NCBI GenBank assembly: GCA_963831105.1
Contig: CAWHOS010000004.1
Span: forward strand, 62,001-126,000
Direction: 5' to 3'
From: DATFQI01 sp963831105
GTDB taxonomy: Bacteria; Actinomycetota; Thermoleophilia; Solirubrobacterales; Solirubrobacteraceae
Length of the DNA stretch: 64,000 nucleotides
Positions 8,721-17,908 of this stretch are shown piece by piece (position 1 is the first letter of the stretch; each line of letters opens with the position of its first letter). The position numbers and the translations under genes are program-made. The notes beneath the pieces are model-generated. The model saw only the letters and a program-made list of their open reading frames with translations, was not told the DNA's origin and searched no databases.

Positions 8721-10154
8721 AGCACGAGCGTCGCCCCCGCATCGCTGGCCGGTGTGCTCGGCGAGGACTGGCGCCGGCCCGGCGGCTCCGCCCACGCGCT
8801 CGCCGAGGCGATGCGCGCGCTGGTCGTCGACGGCCGGCTCGCAGTGCGCACCCGCGTGCCGAGCGAGCGGGCGCTCGCGCCGGAGCTGGGCGTGAGCCGC
8901 GGCACCGTCTCGCGCGCCTACGACCGCCTGCGCGATGACGGCTTCCTCGTCAGCGCGCGCGGGGCCGGGAGCTGGCTGACGCTGCCCGACGACAGCGGCC
9001 CGGCGCCGCTGCGCCGCCGCTCCCGCGTGGGGCGTCGACCTCTCGATCGCCGCGCTGCCCGCGCCCGAGCCGCAGCTCGGGGAGGCCGCCGCCAACGCCG
9101 CCCGGGCGCTCGCCCGCCACGCGCCCTCGCACGGCTACGCGGCCGCGGGCCTGCCCGGAGCTGCGCGCCGCGATCGCCCGCCGCTTCAGCGAGCGCGGCG
9201 TCGACACGACGCCCGACCAGGTGCTGGTCACGGCCGGCGCCCAGCACGCGCTGCACCTCGTGCTGCGGCTGCTGTGCGCGCCGGGCGACCGCGTGCTCGT
9301 CGACGCGCCGGCCTACCCGCGCACGCCTCGCGGCGGTCCGCGGCGTGCGCGCACGCCCGGTCGCGGTCCCGCTCGCCCCGGCGGGCTGGGACGCCGGCGC
9401 CTGGGAGCAGACGCTCGCGGCGGCGGCCCCGCGGCTGGCGGTGACGATGCCCGACAACCACAACCCGACCGGACTGACGATGGGCGACGCGCAGCGGCGC
9501 GAGATCGTCGCCGCGTGCGCGCGCGCCGGCGTGCTCGTGGTCGCCGACGAGACGAGCGCCGAGCTGCGCCTCGACGGGCCGCCGCGCCGCCGGCCGCTCG
9601 CCGCCTACGACGCGGGCGGCGGCGTCGTGACACTGGGCTCGATGAGCAAGGCGGCGTGGGGCGGGCTGCGGCTCGGCTGGATCCGCGCGAACCCGCGGCT
9701 CGTGCGCGAGCTGGCGGCCGTGCGCGCCGACGTCGACATGGCCAGCCCGGTGCTCGAGCAGCTGCTCGCGCTCGAGCTGCTCGGCCGCTGGCAGGAGGTC
9801 GTCGCCTCGCGGGTCGCCGCTGCTGCGCGAGCGGCGCGACGCGCTGCTGGCGGCGCTCGCCGAGCACGCCCCGGCCTGGACCGTGCGCCGGCCCGCACGG
9901 CGGGCTGAGCGCGTGGGTGCGCCTCCCCGCCCCCGTCGCGACGCGGCTCGCCTCGGCCGCCGCGCGCGAGGGCCTCGTCATCACCCCGGGTCCGGCGTTC
10001 AGCGTCGACGGGACCTTCGAGCGCCACCTGCGGCTGCCGTACACGGCGGCGCCCGAAGTGCTGCGCGACGCGGTCGCCACGCTCGCCGTGCTCGCCCCGC
10101 GCCTCGGCGCCGAGGCCGAGCCCGACCGTCGATCACGCGGTGCAGGCCGTCTGA
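8718..10154 (+). CDS. MocR/PdxR-type GntR regulator with aminotransferase domain (six frameshifts)
   Basis: A two-domain regulator: GntR winged helix at residues ~20-85 (VPSERALAPELGVSRGTVSRAYDRL) fused to a class I aminotransferase-like domain (VLVTAGAQHALHLVLRLL, TMPDNHNPTGLTM, VADETSAELRL, GSMSKAAWGGLRLGW with the PLP lysine). Breaks near 9028, 9156, 9326, 9819, 9893 and 10122 are all repaired by dropping one C, after which the frame ends at TGA 10152-10154. It probably senses PLP or an amine and controls the divergent yczE-like gene. Its stop overlaps the ATG of the next gene. Confidence 0.85.
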
Positions 10155-11190
10155 TGCTCTCCTCGCTGCGCCATCCCGATCGTCGGCGCGCCGATGGCGG
10201 GCGGCGCCTCGACCCCGGCGCTCGCGGCCGCGGTCAGCGACGCGGGCGGCCTCGGGTTCCTCGCGTCCGGCTACAAGCCCGCGGAGGCGATGAGCAAGGA
10301 CATCGCCGCGGTACCGCGCGCTCACCTCCGCGCCGTTCGGGATGAACGTGTTCGCCGTCACACCGACGGAGGCCGACCCGCAGGAGCTCGAGGCGTTCCG
10401 CGCCCGGCTCGGCGCCGGCGCCGGCACGCCGCGCTCGGACGACGACAGCTTCGGCGAGAAGGTGGAGCGGCTGCTCGCCGAGCCCGTCCCGGTCGTCTCG
10501 TTCACGTTCGGCTGCCCCGAGGCGGCGCTCGTGGAGCGCTTCCGCGCCGCGGGCAGCGAGGTGTGGGTGACGGTCACCGGCGTCGCCGAGGCGCAAGCCG
10601 CGCACGCGGCGGGCGCCGACGCGCTCGTCGTGCAGGGCTACGAGGCGGGCGGCCACCGCGGCGGCTTCGCCGACGACGCCCCGGGCGACGTCAGCCTGCT
10701 GGCGCTGCTGCAGCTCGTCGGCGCGGCGCTCCCCGGGCTGCCGCTCGTCGCCACGGGCGGGATCGCGACCGGCCGCGCCGTCGCCGCCGTGCTCGCCGCG
10801 GGCGCGGCCGCCGCGCAGGTCGGCACCGCGCTGATGCGCGCGCCCGAGGCCGCCACCGCGCCGGTCCACCGGGACGCGCTCGCGCAGCCCGGCCGGACCG
10901 CCGTCACCCGCGCGTTCACGGGCCGCAGCGCGCGCGGCATCGTCAACACCTTCCTGCGCGAGCACGACGAGGACGCGCCGCACGCCTATCCCGCGGTCCA
11001 CCACATCACCGCGCCGCTGCGCGCCCGCGCGCGCGAGGAGGGCGATGCCGAGACGCTGCACCTGTGGGCCGGCCAGGCGCACGAGCTGATCGACGACCTG
11101 CCCGCGGGCGAGCTCGTGCGGCAGCTGCACGCGGACGCGCAGGCGGCGGCGGCCGAGGCCGCGGCCCGGCTCGGCGCGGTCACAGACTGA
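10154..11190 (+). CDS. Nitronate monooxygenase family flavoenzyme (two frameshifts)
   Basis: FMN-dependent TIM-barrel enzyme of the NMO/2-nitropropane dioxygenase family (also containing enoyl-ACP reductase II relatives). Repaired, it begins MLSSLRHPIVGAPMAGG and continues through GGLGFLASGY, PFGMNVFAV, VVQGYEAGGHRG (putative catalytic His region), PLVATGGIATGRAV and AAQVGTALM (phosphate binding). Breaks are at ~10175 and ~10315. It starts within the stop of the MocR gene (TGATG), so translation is probably coupled. Confidence 0.85.
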
Positions 11191-11241
11191 GCCGCCGCTG
11201 CGAAGGACGGGGTGAACGCCCCCGCGTCCCGAGGAGCCGTC

Positions 11242-11448
11242 ATGCGCAAGCGCCCCAAGCCCGCCGCCACTTCCCCGGCACCCGCCGCGTCCCCGGCGCC
11301 GCCCGAGAGCCGGCTCGCCGGCATCCGCGCGCTCGCCCACGACGACGAAGAGCGGCCGAGCCGCGAGGACCTCACGTACGGCGAGACGATCTTCAACCGG
11401 GGAGTCGTTCCGCTGCCGCGCTTCCTGCGCGGTCGCCGCCGCCGGTGA
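11242..11448 (+). CDS. Small basic hypothetical protein
   Basis: 68 residues, Pro/Ala-rich N-terminal half and a strongly basic C-terminus (FLRGRRRR). The ATG at 11242 is preferred because GAGGAG sits 5 nt upstream; an in-frame ATG at 11212 lacks this. The middle (EDLTYGETIFNRGVVPLPRF) is less biased in composition than a random frame would be. No family is recognised. Confidence 0.55.
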   Translation: MRKRPKPAATSPAPAASPAPPESRLAGIRALAHDDEERPSREDLTYGETIFNRGVVPLPRFLRGRRRR

Positions 11449-11493
11449 GATCGCTAGCCTGCCGGGCTGCTGTCGACCTCCGGAGGCCCCTCC

Positions 11494-12034
11494 GTGTCCC
11501 AGATCGCTCGGACCATCCTGGCGCTCGCGCTGCTCGCGCTCGGCGCTGCCGCCGTTCCCGCCGTCGCCGACCACATCCCGGGTCGCCCGTGCGAACACTG
11601 CGCCTCGCACGAGCACTGGCCCACGATCCACGGGAAGATCAAGAAGGCCAACCACGGCCACTCGAGGACCTTCCACGGCACGCGCCGCTCGGACGAGCTG
11701 CTCGGCCACCACGGCTCCGACAGGCTCTTCGGCCGCGGCCGCTCCGACGTCCTGTGGGGTGACTGGCAGGGCGGCGCGAGCCAGCCCACCAACCAGCGCG
11801 ACCGCATCTACGGCGGCCGGGGCAACGACTTCATCTACGGCTCGCACGGCCGCAACGTGATCTACGGCGGGCCGGGCAACGACGCGATCTCGGTGCACTT
11901 CGGCCGCGGCTACGTCGACTGCGGTCCCGGCCGCGACATCTACCACGTCGCCAAGACCCGCCGGAAGGGCTACAAGTTCCGCAACTGCGAGAAGGTCGAC
12001 TACCGCAGCGAGTCCGCGCGCGGCGGCCACGGGC

Positions 12035-12051
<17 letters not shown>
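11494..12051 (+). CDS. Secreted RTX-like (hemolysin-type repeat) protein
   Basis: 185 residues. A signal peptide (ARTILALALLALGAAAVPAVA-type, cleaved near residue 26) is followed by a His-rich stretch, then degenerate calcium-binding nonapeptide repeats: FHGTRRSDELLGHHGSD, RLFGRGRSDVLWGD, RIYGGRGNDFIYG, VIYGGPGNDAI. A conserved pair of cysteines (VDCGPGRD and FRNCEKVD) may form a disulfide. GTG start with GGAGG 8 nt upstream. Predicted extracellular; Ca2+ binding inferred from GGxGxD-like repeats. Confidence 0.82.
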
Positions 12052-13663
<1,612 letters not shown>

Positions 13664-13669
13664 AACGAA

Positions 13670-14974
13670 TCAGAAGGACGCGAGCGCCTTCTCGATGTCC
13701 GCCTGGGCGTCCTTCATCGCGTCCTCCGGCGACTTCTGGCCCGACAGCGCCGGGTTGACGTTCTTGTAGATCGCCTGCGAGATCTGCGGATAGACCGGCG
13801 ACACCGGGCGCGCCTTGGCCGCTTCGATGCCCTTACGCAGCTCGTCGTAGAACGGGATGGCCTTCTGGACCTCCGGCTCGTCGTAGGTGGCCTTCAGCGG
13901 CGACGGCACCGAGTACTTCGCCGTGAGGATGGTCTGCCATTCCTGCGAGGAGAGGTAGTCGACCAGCGCGAGCGCGCCGCCCGGGTTCTTGGAGTACGTG
14001 GAGATCACGCTGTTGGCGCCGCCCAGGATGCCGGCCGTGCCCTTCCCCTCGTACTCGGGCAGCGGAGCGACCTTGAACTTGCCCTTGAGCTTGGGCTCGT
14101 CCTCGCTGAGCGCATAGGCATACGGCCAGTTGCGCATGAACGCGTACTTGCCTGTCTGCCATGCCGTGAGCGACTCCGGCTCCATGTAGGTGGCGACGGC
14201 CTTCGGTGCGGCGCCGCTCTTGACCGCGTCCGCCATGAGCTTCGTCGCGGCGACGTTCTCGGGCGAGTCGATCGTCGCCTCCTTGCCGTCCTCGGACAGC
14301 ACGGAGCCGCCGGCCGCGAAGGCGATCTCGAGCCAGTCGCAGGTCAGGCCCTCGTAGGCCGCCCCCTGGAAGACGATGCCGCCCTCGTCGCCGGCCACCT
14401 GGTAGAGCTCCTGCCAGGTCGCGGGCGGCTCCTCGACCTTGTCGGTCCGGTAGTAGAGGAGCCCGGCGTTGGTGTACGACGGCGCGCCCCAGATCTTGCC
14501 GTCGTAAGTGGCGGTCTCGAGCGGCGCGGGGATGAAGCGGTCCTTGATCGACTCGACGTAGGGCGTGAGGTCGTACAGCCAGCCCTGCGAGGCGAACTCG
14601 GCGGTCCAGATCACGTCAGAGCGGAAGACGTCGCAGTCGGCCGCCTTGGCCTCCTGACGCTGGACGAACTGGGTGCGCTGCTCGTCGGCCGAGGCCGGGA
14701 ACTCGACGACCTTCGCCTCGAGACCCTGGTCGGCGAACTTCGCGTTGAAGAGCTTGCGCCACTCCTTCGTCTCGCCCGTCGTGTCCTTGCCGGTGCAGTA
14801 GGTGACGGTGCCCTTGGCGTCCTCCATCGACTTGACGTCGATGACCTTCGCGTCGCCGGCCGCGCCGGTCTCGCCGCCTCCGCCGCCGCCTCCGCCCCCG
14901 TCGTCACCGCAGCCCGCGAGTGCCACGAGCAGGACGGTCGCCGCCGCCGCGGCCAGTCTGTTGCGTCGAATCAT
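13670..14974 (-). CDS. ABC transporter sugar-binding lipoprotein
   Basis: 434 residues. The signal peptide ends in a lipobox LAGC, then a Gly-rich linker and a family-1 extracellular solute-binding fold (MalE/LpqY/ThuE-like: WTAEFASQGWLYDLTPYV, YTNAGLLYYRTDKV, NWPYAYAL, GGANSVISTYSKNP). Such proteins deliver maltose, trehalose or related oligosaccharides to an ABC permease. The GH13 gene follows within a few bases, supporting an alpha-glucoside substrate, but no permease or ATPase genes are present here. Confidence 0.9.
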   Translation of the reverse strand: MIRRNRLAAAAATVLLVALAGCGDDGGGGGGGGGETGAAGDAKVIDVKSMEDAKGTVTYCTGKDTTGETKEWRKLFNAKFADQGLEAKVVEFPASADEQRTQFVQRQEAKAADCDVFRSDVIWTAEFASQGWLYDLTPYVESIKDRFIPAPLETATYDGKIWGAPSYTNAGLLYYRTDKVEEPPATWQELYQVAGDEGGIVFQGAAYEGLTCDWLEIAFAAGGSVLSEDGKEATIDSPENVAATKLMADAVKSGAAPKAVATYMEPESLTAWQTGKYAFMRNWPYAYALSEDEPKLKGKFKVAPLPEYEGKGTAGILGGANSVISTYSKNPGGALALVDYLSSQEWQTILTAKYSVPSPLKATYDEPEVQKAIPFYDELRKGIEAAKARPVSPVYPQISQAIYKNVNPALSGQKSPEDAMKDAQADIEKALASF

Positions 14975-15034
14975 CGGATGACCCCTCCCAAGGTTGTGTA
15001 ATCGAACCGTACCCAGCGCGGTTCAGCCCCTATC

Positions 15035-15718
15035 GTGCTGGCCGTGGTTCTTACGCACCTGACGGAACGGTTGCGGGCGATCGAGGTCTCCGCCCTCTGC
15101 GACGCGGACAAGACGCTGCCGGTGTGCGACCCGGAGATCCGGGCGATGGTCCCCGGGGTGCGGATGGCCGGCCCCGCGCTGACCGTCACCGCCGAGGACG
15201 ACCACCTCCCCGTGATGAGCGCGCTCGCGGAGGCCGAGCCCGGCGAGGTGCTCGTGATCGCCACCAACGGCGGCCGGCTCGCCGTGCTCGGCGAGCTGTT
15301 CGCCACGGAGGCGCGCCGGCGCGGGCTCGCCGGCGTCGCGATCGACGGCCGGTGCCGCGACGTCCACGGCCTGCGCGCGCTCGGCCTGCCCGTGTTCGCG
15401 CGCGGGACGATCCCGGCGTCGGGCTCGACGGTCTCGCGCGCGCCGCTGCGCACGCCTGTGCGCTTCGGCGGCGTCGACGTCGCGCCCGGCGACATCGTCT
15501 TCGCCGACGACGACGGCGTGGTGATCGCGCCGCCCGCCCAGATCGAGGCCGCGCTGGAGCTCGCCGAGCTGATCGGCGCCAAGGAGCGCGCGCTGCTCGC
15601 CGCGATGGCGCGCGGCGACGCGCTGCACGACGGCACCAACCACGCGGAGCACGTCGCCGCACTCGACGCCGGCCACGACAGCGCACTCGCCTTCACGATC
15701 GATGTCGACGCGCGCTGA
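15035..15718 (+). CDS. RraA-family protein (HMG/CHA aldolase-like)
   Basis: 227 residues of the RraA/4-hydroxy-4-methyl-2-oxoglutarate aldolase fold. Typical segments: MAGPALTV, VLVIATNGGRLAVLGELFATEARRRG, VAIDGRCRDVHGLR (the R-D pair of the metal/oxaloacetate site), PVFARGTIPASG and GDIVFADDDGVVIAP. Most such proteins are divalent-metal aldolases or oxaloacetate decarboxylases; RNase E inhibition is not expected in actinobacteria. A GTG at 15044 is an alternative start. It overlaps the aminotransferase gene by 17 nt. Confidence 0.85.
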   Translation: MLAVVLTHLTERLRAIEVSALCDADKTLPVCDPEIRAMVPGVRMAGPALTVTAEDDHLPVMSALAEAEPGEVLVIATNGGRLAVLGELFATEARRRGLAGVAIDGRCRDVHGLRALGLPVFARGTIPASGSTVSRAPLRTPVRFGGVDVAPGDIVFADDDGVVIAPPAQIEAALELAELIGAKERALLAAMARGDALHDGTNHAEHVAALDAGHDSALAFTIDVDAR

Positions 15719-16892
15719 CTGGAGCCACCTGTTCTCCCACCGCGCCGGCGCGCGCGGCGGCGAGGAGCTGGCCGCGATCCTGGCCGGCGTGCCCGACGGC
15801 GTGCTCGCGCTGACGGGCGGCTTCCCCAATCCCGCCACCTTCGCCACCGACGTGCTCGGCGACATCGCCGCGCGGGTGCTGCGCGACGAGCCCGGTCTGG
15901 CGCTGCAGTACACGCCCGTCGAGGGCATCGCCAGCGTGCGCGCCTACCTCGCCGATCGCCAGGAGGAGCTGCAGGGCGTGCGCCCCGAGGCGCTGATGGT
16001 GACCAGCGGCGGGATGGAGTGCCTGGCGCTCGTCTGCTCGGCGCTGCTGGACCCGGGCGACGCAATCGCGGTCGAGGCGCCGACCTACCTCGGCGCGCTG
16101 ATGGCCTTCCGCGCCGCCGAGGTCGACGTGCACGAGATCCCGATGGACGAGGACGGGCTCGTCGTCGACGCGCTGGCGGAGCGGCTCGAGGAGGGGCTGC
16201 GCCCGAAGCTGCTCTACGTGATCCCCGAGTATCAGAACCCGACCGGCCGGACGCTGCCGCTCGAGCGGCGCGAGGCGCTCGTCGAGCTGTGCCGCCGCCA
16301 CGGCGTGCTGATCCTCGAGGACGTCGCCTACCGCGAGCTGGCCTGGGGCGCCGAGCCGCTGCCGACGCTGTGGTCGCTCGCGCCCGACGTCGTCGTGCAG
16401 GCGGGGACGTTCTCGAAGGTCTTCTTCCCCGGCGTCCGGCTCGGCTGGGCGGCGGGACCCGAGGAGGTCGTGCGCCAGCTCGCGGCGGCGAAGGCGAACA
16501 CGGACCAGTGCGCCAGCGCGCTCGCTCAGCGGATGGTCGAGGAGTACGGCCGCGGCGGTCACTTCGACCGCGAGCTCCCGCGCGCCCGCGAGCTCTACGC
16601 CTCGCACTGGCGCGCGCTCGACGGCGCGCTGCGCGCCGAGATGCCCGACGGGGTCAGCTGGACCGAGCCCGCGGGCGGCTTCCTCTCCTGGGTCCGGCTG
16701 CCGGATGGCCTCGACGCCATGGAGCTGCGCGAGGCCGCGCTCGACGCCGGAGTGGCCTACGTGCCGGGCGCCCCGTTCTACGCGGGCGAGCAGGGCGCCG
16801 GCGAGCTGCGGCTCTCCTTCAGCGCGCTCGGCGAGGCCGACCTCGCCGAGGCGGGCCGCCGGCTCGCGTCCGTGATCCGCGCCGCGCTCTGA
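15702..16892 (+). CDS. PLP-dependent aminotransferase (class I/II, 2-aminoadipate type)
   Basis: 396 residues, complete. PLP fold motifs: TSGGMECLALVCSALL, YVIPEYQNPTGRTL (cofactor-ring Asn), ILEDVAYREL (Asp to pyridine N) and TFSKVFFPGVRLGW (Schiff-base Lys). Closest in style to LysN/2-aminoadipate or valine-pyruvate aminotransferases and to MocR aminotransferase domains, but it has no HTH domain. Its ATG lies inside the 3' end of the RraA-like gene, suggesting a coupled pathway in which one makes or removes a 2-oxo acid used by the other (inference). Confidence 0.9.
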   Translation: MSTRADWSHLFSHRAGARGGEELAAILAGVPDGVLALTGGFPNPATFATDVLGDIAARVLRDEPGLALQYTPVEGIASVRAYLADRQEELQGVRPEALMVTSGGMECLALVCSALLDPGDAIAVEAPTYLGALMAFRAAEVDVHEIPMDEDGLVVDALAERLEEGLRPKLLYVIPEYQNPTGRTLPLERREALVELCRRHGVLILEDVAYRELAWGAEPLPTLWSLAPDVVVQAGTFSKVFFPGVRLGWAAGPEEVVRQLAAAKANTDQCASALAQRMVEEYGRGGHFDRELPRARELYASHWRALDGALRAEMPDGVSWTEPAGGFLSWVRLPDGLDAMELREAALDAGVAYVPGAPFYAGEQGAGELRLSFSALGEADLAEAGRRLASVIRAAL

Positions 16893-16895
16893 GCG

Positions 16896-17561
16896 TCAGC
16901 GCCGCACGAGCTCGTGCGCGCCCTGGAGGTGCGTGCCGAGCAGCTCGGCGGCTCGGTCGCCGTCGCCGGCCTCGAACGCGGCGGCGATCTCGCGGTGCTC
17001 GGCGACGAAGCGCTCGATCCGCGACGGGTCGCGGGCGATCGTGACGGCGGCGATCCGCTGGTGGCGGTCGCGCAGGGCGTCGTACTGGCGGGTCAGGAGC
17101 TGGTTGCCGGCGGCCTCGACGATCGCGCGGTGGAACGCGCGATCCGACCAGGCGAAGCCGGCGCCGTCGCCGGCCAGCGAGGCCTCCTGCTCGGCGATCT
17201 GCTCGCGCAGCGCCTCCGCCAGCCCCGGTCCCGCGCGGACGGCGCGGCGAGCGGCGTGCTGCTCGATCAGCATGCGGGCCTCGAGCACGTCCTCGGCCTC
17301 CGACGGCGAGATCGGCACGACCAGCGCGCCGCGGCGGGGGTAGAGCTCGAGCAGCCCCTCGGCCTCGAGCTGCACGAACGCCTGCCGCACCGGTGTGCGT
17401 GAGACGTTCAGCCGCTGCGCGATCTCGTTCTCGCTAAGCAGCGTGCCGCCCGCGAAGCGGCCGTCGAGCAGGCGCGCCTTGACGTAGTCGTAGGCGACCT
17501 GGGCGGCCGAGCGCCCGCGCGGGAGCACCTCGTGCTCGCCGGTCTTCGGTGCGGGGGACAT
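16896..17561 (-). CDS. GntR-family regulator (FadR subfamily, FCD domain)
   Basis: 221 residues: winged helix at ~20-90 (LLSENEIAQRLNVSRTPVRQAFVQLEAEGLL) and an all-helical FCD ligand domain (LEARMLIEQHAAR, FHRAIVEAAGN, HREIAAAFEAGD) carrying the Asp/His positions for metal-assisted binding of small organic acids. It is convergent with the aminotransferase gene and divergent from the 51-residue protein gene, with a candidate operator in the gap. Confidence 0.9.
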   Translation of the reverse strand: MSPAPKTGEHEVLPRGRSAAQVAYDYVKARLLDGRFAGGTLLSENEIAQRLNVSRTPVRQAFVQLEAEGLLELYPRRGALVVPISPSEAEDVLEARMLIEQHAARRAVRAGPGLAEALREQIAEQEASLAGDGAGFAWSDRAFHRAIVEAAGNQLLTRQYDALRDRHQRIAAVTIARDPSRIERFVAEHREIAAAFEAGDGDRAAELLGTHLQGAHELVRR

Positions 17562-17581
17562 CGGCTGTTAGGCTAGTGCAC

Positions 17582-17608
17582 GGCTTGTATGCAAGATGGA
17601 TGCAAGCC
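17582..17608. promoter_or_regulatory. Candidate GntR operator
   Basis: An inverted repeat GGCTTG (17582-17587)/CAAGCC (17603-17608) that contains the palindrome CTTGTATGCAAG and a repeated ATGCAAG. It sits 21 bp upstream of the GntR gene start and 31 bp before the small-protein ATG. FadR-type regulators bind short TNGTA-like palindromes, so autoregulation is plausible; not tested. Confidence 0.5.
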
Positions 17609-17638
17609 CCTGACCCCGACCGAAAAGGAGACTCCGAG

Positions 17639-17794
17639 ATGGCTCGCCGTTTCCTCTCCAAGCTGACCCGCACCCTGACCGCCGAGTGGACGCCGAACCC
17701 CGGCGTGCACTTCCACGGCGGTGCGCACGGCCGTCCCTACCCGTGCCACGACCCCCGGTGCACCTCGCCGGGGCTCGACGTCGCAGGTCGCTGA
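17639..17794 (+). CDS. 51-residue His/Cys small protein
   Basis: A short gene with an excellent ribosome site (AAAAGGAG, 10 nt before ATG) and a downstream terminator hairpin, which together make it credible. The N-terminal half is basic and amphipathic (MARRFLSKLTRTLTAEW); the second half, PGVHFHGGAHGRPYPCHDPRC, has three or four His and two Cys in a compact pattern that could bind a metal. No family is recognised. Confidence 0.7.
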   Translation: MARRFLSKLTRTLTAEWTPNPGVHFHGGAHGRPYPCHDPRCTSPGLDVAGR

Positions 17795-17808
17795 CCTAGA
17801 CCGCCTCA

Positions 17809-17836
17809 CCCGCCGGCACCCTCCGGTGTCGGCGGG
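17809..17836 (+). terminator. Hairpin after the 51-residue protein gene
   Basis: A 12-bp stem CCCGCCGGCACC / GGTGTCGGCGGG with one G-T pair and a CTCC loop, starting 15 nt after the stop codon. No T-run. Confidence 0.7.
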
Positions 17837-17844
17837 CCCGAGCG

Positions 17845-17862
17845 GGGGTACTTATGTACCCC
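17845..17862. promoter_or_regulatory. Perfect palindrome upstream of the GH3 gene
   Basis: GGGGTAC-TTAT-GTACCCC, two perfect 7-bp arms, centred ~55 bp before the beta-glucosidase ATG. Placement and symmetry suggest an operator for a sugar-responsive repressor; the regulator is not identifiable here. Confidence 0.5.
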
Positions 17863-17908
17863 GTGCGTGGGCACGGGGTCCGCGCTCACCTCTGGAAGGG
17901 GAGGCGGA

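Noticed and set aside
15035..15718. RraA-like protein as an RNase E inhibitor
   Set aside because: The metal-aldolase residues are present and the gene is coupled to an aminotransferase; a metabolic role fits better than RNase E control.
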